Program-made: the position numbers and the translations under genes
The notes under the pieces: generated by a model
The model's input: the letters and a program-made list of their open reading frames with translations, nothing else
Database searches by the model: none
Told to the model about the DNA's origin: nothing
Origin: Kineococcus sp. TRM81007
GTDB taxonomy: Bacteria > Actinomycetota > Actinomycetes > Actinomycetales > Kineococcaceae
Direction of reading: 5' to 3'
NCBI RefSeq assembly: GCF_022669155.1
Contig: NZ_JALBVB010000044.1
Coordinates: forward strand, 94,627 to 158,626
DNA length: 64,000 bases
Shown here: positions 48,599 through 60,403 of the stretch, one piece after another
How positions within the stretch are numbered: the stretch's first letter is position 1
Layout: every line of letters begins with the position of its first letter

Positions 48599-48680
48599 GC
48601 GCGGCGGGGCCCGACGATGAGTTCTCGCACCCGCGCCGGTCCCAGGGGCACGTGGTGGCGCAGGAGACGGAGGAGCAGCG

Positions 48681-49313
48681 ATGAGGATCGTCGTCAGCGA
48701 GTTCAGCAGCCTGGACGGCGTCGTGCAGGCCCCGGGCGGGGCGGAGGAGGACACCGAGGGCGGTTTCACCCACGGCGGCTGGTCGATGCCGTACTTCGAC
48801 CCCGAGGTGCTGGGCGGGGCGATCGACGCCCTCATGGGCGAGACGGAGGCGCTGCTGTTCGGCGCCCGCACCTGGCGGGCCATGGCCGCCGCCTGGCCCG
48901 AGCGCGGCGGGGACGGTGACGGGTTCACCGACCGCATGAACTCGATCCCCAAGCACGTCGCCTCGCGCACCCTCACCGCCGCGGACCTGACGTGGCGGGG
49001 CTCCGCCCTGCTGCCGGCCGACGACGCGATCGGCGCGGTGCGCCGGTTGCGCGAGGACAGCGGCGCCGGTGCCGGTGGCGTCCTGCAGGTGATGGGCAGC
49101 GCCTCGCTGGCCACCCAGCTGGCCGAGCACGACCTCGTCGACGAGTACCAGCTCGCGCTGGAGCCGGTCCTGCTGGGCGGCGGCAAGGGGGTCTTCCCCG
49201 CCGACGGGCGCGCGCGGCCGCTGGAGCTGGTGTCCGCGACGACGAGCCCCACCGGCGTGCTGGTGTGCCGCTACCGGGTGGTGCGCGACGGGGCCGCGCC
49301 CGGCGGAGCGTGA
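48681..49313 (+). CDS. Dihydrofolate reductase family (RibD C-terminal-like) protein
   Basis: 210 aa NADPH-dependent reductase fold: MRIVVSEFSSLDGVVQAP, LLFGARTWRAMAAAWP, and VDEYQLALEPVLLGGGKGVF are the YyaP/YwjB-type motifs. ATG at 48681 with GGAGGAGC upstream. True substrate unknown; not the essential DHFR. Confidence 0.88.
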   Translation: MRIVVSEFSSLDGVVQAPGGAEEDTEGGFTHGGWSMPYFDPEVLGGAIDALMGETEALLFGARTWRAMAAAWPERGGDGDGFTDRMNSIPKHVASRTLTAADLTWRGSALLPADDAIGAVRRLREDSGAGAGGVLQVMGSASLATQLAEHDLVDEYQLALEPVLLGGGKGVFPADGRARPLELVSATTSPTGVLVCRYRVVRDGAAPGGA

Positions 49314-49474
49314 CGACGTCTCCGTCACCCGCGCGCCCGGAGGTCCACCGGACGGTCGACCCCCGGTTCACCCCCGTCGGCCGGCGCCCCCGCCCGTCGA
49401 GCGATCCGCGGCGCGCCGCCGATCGCCAGCCTGGACGCGTCAGCGGGTTCGCGACGACGACGGGGGTGGGAACG

Positions 49475-50878
49475 GTGCCGGTGGTCCAGGTGCGGGGGCT
49501 GCACGAGGAGTACGGCTCGAGGGTGGCGGTGGACGACGTCGACCTGTCCGTGGAGGAGGGGGAGGTGTTCGGGGTCCTGGGCCCCAACGGGGCGGGCAAG
49601 ACCACGACGGTGGAGTGCCTGCTGGGGCTGCGCAGTCCCGACCGCGGCAGCGTGCGCGTCCTCGGCCTGGACCCGGTGCGCGAGCGCGCCGAGGTGGTCC
49701 AGCGGGTCGGGGCCCAGCTGCAGGCCAGCCGGGTGCAGCCGCGGCTGCGGGTGGCGGAGGTGCTCGCGCTGTACGCGTCCTTCTACGCGCACCCGGCCGA
49801 CTGGCGGGAGGTGCTGGAGCGGGTGGGTCTGGCGGGTGCGGAGCGCACCGCGTTCGGCGAGCTGTCCGGCGGTCAGCAGCAGCGCGTCCCCGTCGCGCTC
49901 GCCCTGCTGGGCCGGTCCGAGGTGGTCGTCCTCGACGAGCTGACCACCGGGCTGGACCCCGCGGCCAGGCGCGGGGTGTGGCAGCTGGTGCGGGAGGTCA
50001 ACCGCGGCGGGACCACCGTGGTGCTGGTCAGCCACCAGATGGACGAGGTGGCGCACCTGTGCGACCGCGTCGCCGTCCTCGCCCGGGGGCGTGTGCGCGC
50101 CACGGGCACCCCGGACGAGCTCACCGCCGCCGGCGCTGACGACGGCGCCGGGCACAGCCTCGCCTTCCGCCCCCTGCCACCGGTGGACCACGGTGTCCTG
50201 GAGGCCCTGCCCGCCGTCCGGTCGGTGCGCCGCGACGGTGACCGGTGGACCGTGCCCGGCACGGCACGGCACGGCACGGCACGGCACGGCACGGCACGGC
50301 ACGGCACGGCAACCGTGGCGCAGGCGGTGCTGGCCGACCCCGGCCCCCCGGACGTCGTCCTGCTCCAGGTGCTCCGGCTGGTCGCCCGGGGGACCGGCAA
50401 CCGGGGGTGCGGGGCCCTTGACGCCGGGCACCGCCCGGGGTTCTCCTCGCAGCAGGGAGGGGTCGTGGACGACGGGTGCGGCGGTGCGCGGCGCGGCCCG
50501 AGCCTGCTGCCCACCACCTGGGGGGCGGCCTACGCGGCCACGGCACTCGCCGGTGCCGTGCGCGCGCCCGGCACGCTCCTCGCCGCCGCGGCCGTGCTGG
50601 GTGCCCTGCTGCTGGCGCTGCCGGCGCTGGCCCCGCCGGCGCTCACCGCGCACCCCCGTTCGCGTCGCGTCCTGCTGGCCGCCGCCGCCGCCGCGGCGGC
50701 CGTGGTGCCGTTCGTGGGCGGCGTCGAGGCGCTGGGGGCCGCCGGGCAGGTGGCCGCCGCGGTGCTCACCGCCGCGGGCGGCGCGCTGGCGCTGCGCGCG
50801 GCCGAGGGGGTGCAGCAGGCCCTCGACGAGACCGCACCGCACCTCCCCCGCCCCGGGTCCCCGCGCCAGGAGGCGTGA
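49475..50878 (+). CDS. ABC transporter ATPase, frame with CGGCA repeats running into a membrane segment
   Basis: 467 aa frame. Residues 1-215 form a normal ABC-2-type ATPase: Walker A GPNGAGKTT, signature LSGGQQQR, Walker B VVVLDELTTGLD (Leu where Pro is usual), H-loop SHQMDE. After about residue 260 lies GTARH repeats coded by 11 CGGCA units, then a C-terminal end whose LRLVARGTGN looks like a shortened EDAFVALTG motif. There is no stop codon before the hydrophobic stretch from 50465, so the frame continues through three to four helices. Either a fusion, or a decayed ATPase whose stop was lost. GTG 49475 or 49466. No separate ABC-2 permease gene follows. Confidence 0.75.
   Translation: MPVVQVRGLHEEYGSRVAVDDVDLSVEEGEVFGVLGPNGAGKTTTVECLLGLRSPDRGSVRVLGLDPVRERAEVVQRVGAQLQASRVQPRLRVAEVLALYASFYAHPADWREVLERVGLAGAERTAFGELSGGQQQRVPVALALLGRSEVVVLDELTTGLDPAARRGVWQLVREVNRGGTTVVLVSHQMDEVAHLCDRVAVLARGRVRATGTPDELTAAGADDGAGHSLAFRPLPPVDHGVLEALPAVRSVRRDGDRWTVPGTARHGTARHGTARHGTATVAQAVLADPGPPDVVLLQVLRLVARGTGNRGCGALDAGHRPGFSSQQGGVVDDGCGGARRGPSLLPTTWGAAYAATALAGAVRAPGTLLAAAAVLGALLLALPALAPPALTAHPRSRRVLLAAAAAAAAVVPFVGGVEALGAAGQVAAAVLTAAGGALALRAAEGVQQALDETAPHLPRPGSPRQEA
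50257..50311 (+). repeat. Pentanucleotide repeat (CGGCA)11
   Basis: Eleven perfect tandem copies of CGGCA, 55 bases, inside the ABC ATPase reading frame, coding GTARH three times over. Five is not a multiple of three, so gain or loss of one unit shifts the frame. Confidence 0.97.
50465..50878 (+). CDS. Possible separate small membrane protein
   Basis: 137 aa if started at GTG 50465, which has a strong GGGAGGGG ribosome site seven bases upstream. Three to four hydrophobic helices (AYAATALAGAVRAPGTLLA..., [37 protein letters not shown]). It is in the same frame as the ATPase with no stop between. The strong ribosome site argues for an independent gene. No known family recognised. Confidence 0.5.
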   Translation: MDDGCGGARRGPSLLPTTWGAAYAATALAGAVRAPGTLLAAAAVLGALLLALPALAPPALTAHPRSRRVLLAAAAAAAAVVPFVGGVEALGAAGQVAAAVLTAAGGALALRAAEGVQQALDETAPHLPRPGSPRQEA

Positions 50879-50884
50879 GGCGCC

Positions 50885-53755
50885 TCAGGCACCTGCAGCG
50901 GCGCGGCCGAACGCGCTGGTCCCGCTGCCCACGAGGTAGGTCACGCGGCCGGCGCCCTCCTCGAGCAGGCGCGGTCGGCCCTCGCCGCGCGCACCGCGCG
51001 AGTCGGCCGGGACGCTGACGCGGGCCCGCACCCCCACCGGGACCCGCACCTCCAGCTCGGTGCCGGTGCCCTCCTCGCGCGACCAGCGCACCTCGACCGG
51101 CCCGCGCTGCGTCCAGCGGGTGCCGGCCGCGCGCCGCAGCGCGCACACCGGGGGCCGCACCTCCACGAGGGCCGCGCCGGGGGCGGCGATCCGCACGCCC
51201 AGCAGCACCTCCTGGACGTCCACGACCGCCTGCGCGCCCCAGCCGTGCGAGTAGCTCTGGTCGTCCACGGGGTTCCACTGCTCCCAGCAGCAGGTGCCGC
51301 CGCGGGCCAGGACGTTCGCCCAGCCGTCGGCGTCCGGGTCGGTGAGCAGGTGCAGCACGGCGTCGGTGCGCCCCGCGGCGGCGAGGCCCTGCAGCAGCCG
51401 GTGCGCCGTCATCGGTCCCTGGTTCATCCCCAGGGACTGCACGTGGTCGGCGACGGCGGCGACGTCCGCCTCCGGCACGAACCCGAACGCCAGCGGCAGG
51501 GAGCTGGAGATCTGCGCAGCCCTCGCGGAGGGGGTGCCGTCGGGGGCCAGGCCGTCGACGTAGACGCCGTCCGGGCGGCGCAGCCGGGCGTTGACCGCGC
51601 GCACCAGCGCCGCGGCGCGCTCCTCGTGCCGCGCCACCTCGTCGGCCGGCCGGCCCAGCGCCCGCGCCAGCCGCGCCAGCGACGCGTGCGCGTCGACCGC
51701 CCAGGCGTTCACGGGCGTGCGCACCCCGTCGAGCGTGCCGTCCCAGTCGTAGCCGTACCGCACGGCGGCGGGCCAGTCCACGATGCCCTGCCGGTACACG
51801 GCGTTCTCCCGGCCGCGCGAACCGCCCCCGGGCAGCGCCGTGACTAGCCCGGTGGCCGGGTCGGTGGCGCGCTGCACGTACTCGCCGATCTCCACCAGCG
51901 CCGGGTGCACCTGCTCGGGCAGCTCGAGGTCCCCGGTCTCGACGTGGTGCTGCCACACCCACCCGGGGACCATCTCGGTGAAGTCGGGGATGTCGCGCGG
52001 GCCGTCGCCGTTGGGGTAGACGGCGTTCACGCGCCCGCGGAACTCCCCCTCGTACCAGTGCCGCGCCTGGGAGGCGACGATCTCGCGGATCGCCTGCCGG
52101 GTCAGCGCGCGTTCCCCGCACGCGGCCGTGGTGGCGGCCGAGATGTTGATCGCGTCGGCGGTGAACTGGCCCTTCTCGCGCGTGGGGGTGTCCAGGAACT
52201 GCTCCTGGGCGCACACCAGCGCGGAGTGCCGCATCAGCTCGAACACCTCGTCCAGCACCGGTTCGGAGCTGGAGAACCCCGCCGGGTGCGGGGCCTCGGT
52301 GTGCTGCACCACCGCGCGCACGTCGGCGGAGGTCGGCTCCTCCCCCGCGACCGCCTCGGCGGGCAGCTGCACGTAGCGGAAGCCCCAGTACGTGAAGGGC
52401 CGCAGCTCCTGCTCACCGTCGCGCTGCACGAGGTCGAACCACGTGCGGCTGCCCTGCGTGGAGGTGCGGTCGGTGGCCACCCGCCCGTCGGGGTCGAGGG
52501 TGTAGCCGGTCAGCACCCGCACCCGCCGGCCGGCGACGCCGCGGCGGAACCGCAGCACGGGCACGGCCGAGACGACCTGCCCGAGGTCCGCGACGAGCGT
52601 GCCGTCCGGCAGGCGGGTCAGCGACACCGGCTCGCGCTCGGTGCGCTCCAGCCGGGTCTCCTGGGCGTGCAGCCGGGTGAACTCCGGCGCCCCGTCGGCG
52701 CGCGGCGGCAGCGGGTGCTCGCCCACGACGACGGGTTCCTCCCAGTTCGCGCCCCGGCCGTCGTAACGGGGCCGGTCCCACCCGTCCGGTTCGGCGCGGG
52801 CGTCGTACTCCTCCCAGTAGTCGCCGGCGTCGTCGTTGCGGTAGCGCTCGGTGTAGCGGCGCGGGCTGCCGGGGACGTCGTCGACCTCGGGGGCGCACCA
52901 CTGCGGGGCGCGCGCCACGCGCCAGGTCCCGTCGCTGACGACGGTGGTGCGGCTGCCGTCGGCGTGGTCGGCGACGAGCTTCAGCAGGAACCCCGACGGG
53001 TGCCCGTCCGGGCCCGGGGGGTTCCCCTGGCAGGTGCCCACCCAGTAGTGGTAGACCACCCCGATCGCCAGGCGGGTGCCGGCGCGCACGTGCGCGGTGA
53101 CGTCGGTGGTCTGGGAGTACCCCTCCGAGGGGTAGCCGAACGCGTGGCCGCGGGCGACGACGGCGCCGTCCAGGTGCAGCTCGTACTGCTTGCTCGCCGC
53201 GACGTGCACCCGCGCCCGCACCACGGGCGAAGCCGGGACGTCCACCTCGAGCCGGGCCAGGGTGTAGTCGTCGTACGCGTCCAGGGACGTGGTGCCCGAC
53301 CCCGTCGCCGGCGGCGCGGGCACCCGCCGGACCCACTGCGCCCCGGACCAGTCGCGGTCGGTCAGGGCGGTGTCGAAACCCTCCTCGGGCGCGTACGGGG
53401 AGACGGCGCCGTCGCGGTCCCAGGTGCGCACCGTCCAGGTGAACGCCTCCCCCGGCGGCAGGTCCGGGACGGGGCAGCGCACCTGCTGGAACTCCGGCGA
53501 GTCGACCCGGCCGGTGTCGGCCACCAGCCGCCCGGACACCGCGTCCAGCAGGCGCACCTGGTACGCGGTCTGCACCTGGTCGCCGCCGGGGTGCTGCGGC
53601 AACCAGCCGAACCGGGGCGAGGGCCCCGCGCTCAGCGGGCGGACCAGGTCGTCCACCGTGAGGTGGGCGGGGACCCGGGGGTCGGTGTCCTGCACGGGGT
53701 CCTCCACGGGTTCGTCCTCCAGGGGGCCGGTCGGTGGTTCGGTCGGTCCGGTCAC
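50885..53755 (-). CDS. Alpha-L-rhamnosidase, GH78
   Basis: 956 aa without signal peptide, hence cytosolic. Order: N-terminal Fn3-like domain (about 25-130), Bac_rhamnosid_N and CBM67-like sandwich (about 150-490), (alpha/alpha)6 catalytic barrel (about 500-850) with general acid Glu in DTPTREKGQFTADA and general base Glu in CCWEQWNP, C-terminal sandwich. Removes terminal L-rhamnose from glycosides or flavonoids. GTG at 53755 overlaps the exporter stop (GTGA). Confidence 0.92.
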   Translation of the reverse strand: MTGPTEPPTGPLEDEPVEDPVQDTDPRVPAHLTVDDLVRPLSAGPSPRFGWLPQHPGGDQVQTAYQVRLLDAVSGRLVADTGRVDSPEFQQVRCPVPDLPPGEAFTWTVRTWDRDGAVSPYAPEEGFDTALTDRDWSGAQWVRRVPAPPATGSGTTSLDAYDDYTLARLEVDVPASPVVRARVHVAASKQYELHLDGAVVARGHAFGYPSEGYSQTTDVTAHVRAGTRLAIGVVYHYWVGTCQGNPPGPDGHPSGFLLKLVADHADGSRTTVVSDGTWRVARAPQWCAPEVDDVPGSPRRYTERYRNDDAGDYWEEYDARAEPDGWDRPRYDGRGANWEEPVVVGEHPLPPRADGAPEFTRLHAQETRLERTEREPVSLTRLPDGTLVADLGQVVSAVPVLRFRRGVAGRRVRVLTGYTLDPDGRVATDRTSTQGSRTWFDLVQRDGEQELRPFTYWGFRYVQLPAEAVAGEEPTSADVRAVVQHTEAPHPAGFSSSEPVLDEVFELMRHSALVCAQEQFLDTPTREKGQFTADAINISAATTAACGERALTRQAIREIVASQARHWYEGEFRGRVNAVYPNGDGPRDIPDFTEMVPGWVWQHHVETGDLELPEQVHPALVEIGEYVQRATDPATGLVTALPGGGSRGRENAVYRQGIVDWPAAVRYGYDWDGTLDGVRTPVNAWAVDAHASLARLARALGRPADEVARHEERAAALVRAVNARLRRPDGVYVDGLAPDGTPSARAAQISSSLPLAFGFVPEADVAAVADHVQSLGMNQGPMTAHRLLQGLAAAGRTDAVLHLLTDPDADGWANVLARGGTCCWEQWNPVDDQSYSHGWGAQAVVDVQEVLLGVRIAAPGAALVEVRPPVCALRRAAGTRWTQRGPVEVRWSREEGTGTELEVRVPVGVRARVSVPADSRGARGEGRPRLLEEGAGRVTYLVGSGTSAFGRAAAGA

Positions 53756-55512
53756 GACCGCTGCGCCTGCTGCAGCTCGGCGTAGCGGCCGCTGGTGGCG
53801 AGCAGCTCCTCGTGGGTGCCGGCCTCGACGACGCGGCCCCGGTCCAGGACGACGATGCGGTCGGCGGCGCGCACGGTGGAGAGCCGGTGCGCGACGACGA
53901 GCGTGGTCCGCCCGCGCATCAGGCGCGCCAGGGCCTGCTGCACCGCCACCTCCGACTCCGCGTCCAGCGCCGAGGTGGCCTCGTCCAGCAGCAGGACCTG
54001 CGGGTCGCGCACGAGGGCGCGGGCGATGGCGAGCCGCTGACGCTGCCCGCCGGACAGCCGGGCACCGCGCTCCCCGACGACGGTGTCCCACCCCCGGGGC
54101 AGCGCGTCCACGAAACCCGCGGCGTTGGCGTCGGCGAGGGCGCGGCGGACCCGTTCGTCGCCGACGTCCCGCAGGCCGTACGTGACGTTGTCGCGGACGG
54201 AACCCTCGAACAGCACCGACTCCTGCGGCACCACCGACACGTGCCGGCGCACGCTGCGCAGGTCCAGGGTGGCCGCGTCGACGCCGTCGACGAGGAACCG
54301 CCCGCCCGTGGGCCGCACGAAGCCCAGCACCAGGTTCAGCAGCGTGGACTTGCCGGAACCGGAGGAACCCACGAACGCCACCGTCTCCCCCGGCCGCACG
54401 TCGAGGGTGACGCCGTCCAGGGCGTCCTCGGCGGCGTCCGGGTAGCGGTAGCGCACGTCCCGCAGCGCCAGCTCGCCGCGCACGGCCGGCACGGTGCGCT
54501 TGCCCTCGTTCTCCTCCAGGTCCGGTTCGGCCAGGACCTCCGCGATCGAGCGGATCGACTCCAGGCCGCGCGCACCGGCCGGCAGCAGCATCAGCAGGTT
54601 CGTCACCGCACCGGTCAGCAGGGTGAAGTACGACGACAGCTGCACCACCTGGCCGGGGGTGATCTCCAGCGCGCCGGAGAGGGAGGCGAACGCGGCGAGC
54701 ACCAGGCACAGCACCCCCAGCAGCTGCAGGCTCACCCACGACAGCGCGCTGAAGCGCCCGTTGAGCACGTCCAGCCGCAGCCCCGCCTCCTGCACCTCGC
54801 GGGCCCCGGCGGCGACCCGCTCGGCGGCGGTGCGCTCCAGGGCGTGCGCACGGGTGATCGGCATGAGCGTGGCCATCTCGCCCACCCGGGCGGAGAACCG
54901 CTCGACCTCGCGGCGCAGCTCCTCGTTGCGCTGGCGGGAGCGGCGGCCCAGGGCGTACCGCAGCAGGGCCGCCAGGGGGATCGTCAGGGCGTAGAACGGC
55001 AGGAACTGCGGGACCGTCACCGCGGTCATCGCCACGGCGCCGAGCACCACCATCGTCGCCGACAGCAGCGGGTGGGCGATCTGCTGGAACATCAGCTCGA
55101 CGTTCTCCACGTCGCGCACGACCTTCGTCTGCACGATCGAGGAGCTCACGCGGGTGTGGAAACCGATGGACAGGTTCTGCAGCCGGTCCGCCAGGGCGTT
55201 GCGCAGGTCCGCGCCGATGGTGCGCACCGCCCCCATGTACCGCTTGGTGTACTGCACCATGCAGGGGTAGTTCTGGACCAGGGCCACCACGGCCACGGTC
55301 GTCCACAGCCACAGCCGGCTCACCGGGCCGCCGGCCACGAGGACGTCGATCACCCGGCCGGTGATGACGGGCATCAGCCACAGCGGCGTCTCCTTCACGA
55401 CCATGAAGGCGACGGCACCGGCCACCCGGCGGCGGTGGGTGCCCAGCAGTCGCAGGGCCGAGCGCAGCGGGCGGTCCCCGTCGAGGGCCCGGTCCGGCGG
55501 TGGAGCGGTCAC
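53752..55512 (-). CDS. ABC exporter, fused membrane and ATPase domains
   Basis: 586 aa half-transporter, works as a dimer. Six helices (about 30-310), then ATPase with Walker A GSSGSGKST, signature RLSGGQRQR, Walker B VLLLDEATSALD, H-loop VVAHRLST. GTG at 55512; upstream the frame is open for long but is antisense to SNF2 and not coding. Coupled to the GH78 rhamnosidase, an unusual partner because exporters do not bring in rhamnosides; it might import in practice, or expel a freed aglycone. Substrate unknown. Confidence 0.9.
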   Translation of the reverse strand: MTAPPPDRALDGDRPLRSALRLLGTHRRRVAGAVAFMVVKETPLWLMPVITGRVIDVLVAGGPVSRLWLWTTVAVVALVQNYPCMVQYTKRYMGAVRTIGADLRNALADRLQNLSIGFHTRVSSSIVQTKVVRDVENVELMFQQIAHPLLSATMVVLGAVAMTAVTVPQFLPFYALTIPLAALLRYALGRRSRQRNEELRREVERFSARVGEMATLMPITRAHALERTAAERVAAGAREVQEAGLRLDVLNGRFSALSWVSLQLLGVLCLVLAAFASLSGALEITPGQVVQLSSYFTLLTGAVTNLLMLLPAGARGLESIRSIAEVLAEPDLEENEGKRTVPAVRGELALRDVRYRYPDAAEDALDGVTLDVRPGETVAFVGSSGSGKSTLLNLVLGFVRPTGGRFLVDGVDAATLDLRSVRRHVSVVPQESVLFEGSVRDNVTYGLRDVGDERVRRALADANAAGFVDALPRGWDTVVGERGARLSGGQRQRLAIARALVRDPQVLLLDEATSALDAESEVAVQQALARLMRGRTTLVVAHRLSTVRAADRIVVLDRGRVVEAGTHEELLATSGRYAELQQAQRS

Positions 55513-55543
55513 CGAAGCATCCAAGCACCGGACCCCCGGATCG

Positions 55544-55555
55544 GAAAGCGCTTGC
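55544..55555. promoter_or_regulatory. LacI-type operator-like site before the exporter-rhamnosidase operon
   Basis: Core palindrome AAGCGCTT (55546-55553), one outer pair matching on each side, CG centre as in LacI/GalR operators, 32 bases before the exporter start and in the 114-base divergent gap with SNF2. Confidence 0.45.
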
Positions 55556-55626
55556 TGCTGCCGGGTCGCACGCAGCCGGACCGCGGTGGCGACGTCGTGT
55601 CGCCGGCGCCCCCTAGCCTCCTCGCC

Positions 55627-58650
<3,024 letters not shown>

Positions 58651-58653
58651 GCC

Positions 58654-59508
58654 GTGGCCCGCTACCGACGCACCGCACCCGGCGACGCCCGGCCCGGCGC
58701 GGGACGCCCCGGCCCCGGCAGGTCGCGCCCCGCCGCGGCCCGCTGGTCGCACCGCCTGCTCACCGCCCTGCCCCGCGCCCTGGAGCGCGGCCACGACCCC
58801 GCGGCCTGGCGCCGCGGCGCCGAGCTCGCCGGCACGGGGGCGGTCGGCGAGCTGCGCGTGCGCGCCGGGGCGGTCGGCGCCCGCGTGCAGGGCGAGCGCC
58901 CGAGGCCGTGGCTGGTGGAGGTGGGCGTGCGCCGCTGGGGCCCGGCCGAGGTGGACGCGCTCGTCGCCGTCGTGGTGGAGCACCCGCTGCTCATCGCGCC
59001 GCTGGCCGCCGGCGACGTGCCGCCGGCGCTCACCGACCTCCTCGGCGAGGTCGGCCTGGACCTGCTGCCCTCCTGCGGCGACCTCACCCACGACTGCAGC
59101 TGCCCGCACGACGGCGAGGGGGCGTGCGAGCACGTCGCGGCCCTGCTGCACGCCCTCGCCGAGCACGCCGACGCCGAACCCGCCGCGGTCCTGGTGCTGC
59201 GCGGGGCCGCGCCGGCGGCGCTGCTGCGCCGGGTGGAGAGCGCCGCCTCCGGCCCCTCCCCCGCCGCGGAGGCGCTGCCGTCGGACCCCGTCGCGTTCCA
59301 CCGGATGGCCGCGGAGCCGCCGGAGCTGAGCGTGGTGCGGCGCGCGCCGGGACGCACCGCCGCGGACGACCTGGACGCGGTGGCCCTGGGCCCCGGCGCT
59401 GGCGGGGTCGCCGACGCGCTGCGCCCGTTCTACGCGGCCCTGCACGAGCACGCGGCCGCGAGCACGACCACGGGCCCGCCGGGTCCACGAGCGGGCATGC
59501 GCACTTGA
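58654..59508 (+). CDS. SWIM zinc finger protein paired with SNF2
   Basis: 284 aa. SWIM motif CxCx(n)CxH: HDCSCPHDGEGACEHVAALLHAL near residue 145. GTG start three bases after the SNF2 stop, the standard SNF2-SWIM operon of actinobacteria; the finger is thought to give DNA or protein binding to the SNF2 motor. The C-terminal 15 residues (STTTGPPGPRAGMRT) may be altered by the junction with the DUF218 remnant. Confidence 0.9.
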   Translation: MARYRRTAPGDARPGAGRPGPGRSRPAAARWSHRLLTALPRALERGHDPAAWRRGAELAGTGAVGELRVRAGAVGARVQGERPRPWLVEVGVRRWGPAEVDALVAVVVEHPLLIAPLAAGDVPPALTDLLGEVGLDLLPSCGDLTHDCSCPHDGEGACEHVAALLHALAEHADAEPAAVLVLRGAAPAALLRRVESAASGPSPAAEALPSDPVAFHRMAAEPPELSVVRRAPGRTAADDLDAVALGPGAGGVADALRPFYAALHEHAAASTTTGPPGPRAGMRT

Positions 59509-59509
59509 C

Positions 59510-59886
59510 GACCGGTCGTCCAGGCAGTGCTCCACGTGCTGCTCCACGTTCTGCCACGTGCTGCGCGCCGCCTCCTCCAGCGCGATCCGCTCACCGGGCA
59601 CGCCGACGACGTCGCGAGCGCAGGAGGCCACCACGCGCGCTCCGCCAGGCTCACCGGGAACACCGGTGCACCCGCCGGTGAAGCGCAGCCGACCGTGCAC
59701 CGGGTGCATCGAGCGCACCGCGATGTCGGTGCGCCAGCGCTGCACCGGGTGCAGCCGGCCGCCCGGGCGCGAGGGGCAGCCCAGCACCAGGACCACCTGC
59801 GGGCCGGGCAGTGGCCTGGCCTCGTCGCTCCACCCCCGGCGCGAGGCGCGCCACTGCACCAGCTCGGCGACCAGGGCGGCCCCCAC
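59510..59886 (-). pseudogene. DUF218/YdcF-SanA family protein, truncated
   Basis: Clear DUF218 core: VVLVLGCPSRPGG, HPVQRWRTDIAV, RLRFTGGCTG, GVPGERIALEEAARSTWQNV. After TWQNVEQHVEHCLDD the sequence stops matching and runs antisense into the SWIM gene with no stop, so the last third (normally with the HxxR region) is lost. The GTG at 59886 is a possible start; upstream codons to a TGA at about 60009 have no ATG. Family members act in envelope functions. Confidence 0.65.
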
Positions 59887-60361
59887 GGGCGACGAGGCGG
59901 CTCCTGCCAGGGCAGCCGACGGTGACAGGTGGAACGCGCCAGGCCCCCGGTGATCGTCGGCCAGGGACCGAGTGCGGAGGGGACGACACGCACGGACGTG
60001 AGGCGCTCACGGTGACGCGGCTCGACGCGAGTCCCGCAGCAGCCGACCGGGCCGTGGCCGCCCGAGCAGGTGCGCGGCGGGGTTGAACGTCGCCGGCCTC
60101 GCGCAGGCGGTGCTCGCCGCCCGGCGTACGACGGGTCCGCCCGCGTCGGCCCCTGCTCGCCGCCGCGGCGCTGCGGGAAGGTGTGGCCGGTGCCCGTGGG
60201 CCGCCAGGAGCAGGCGCGGTGGACCGGATGCTCGACCTCGAAGCCGGCGTCCCGGGGGGCCACGCCCTCGCTGCGCACCATTTCACCGTGGCAGCACGAT
60301 CACCGGGTCGAAGGCGCGCTCATGCCGAAGACCACGCACTCGATGAGCACCAGCACCCTCA
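59887..60361. other. Non-coding or degraded stretch
   Basis: No reading frame here has a credible start, ribosome site and family match on either strand. Possibly remains of the 5' end of the DUF218 gene and other lost genes. Confidence 0.5.
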
Positions 60362-60383
60362 GTGCTCAGCCGCAGCTGAGCAC
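60362..60383 (+). promoter_or_regulatory. Perfect hairpin upstream of a hypothetical gene
   Basis: GTGCTCAGC-CGCA-GCTGAGCAC: 9-bp perfect arms and four-base loop, ending 20 bases before the GTG at 60404. Could be an operator or a terminator of upstream transcription. Confidence 0.5.
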
Positions 60384-60403
60384 CGCAGTGCCAGGCTGGA
60401 GAG

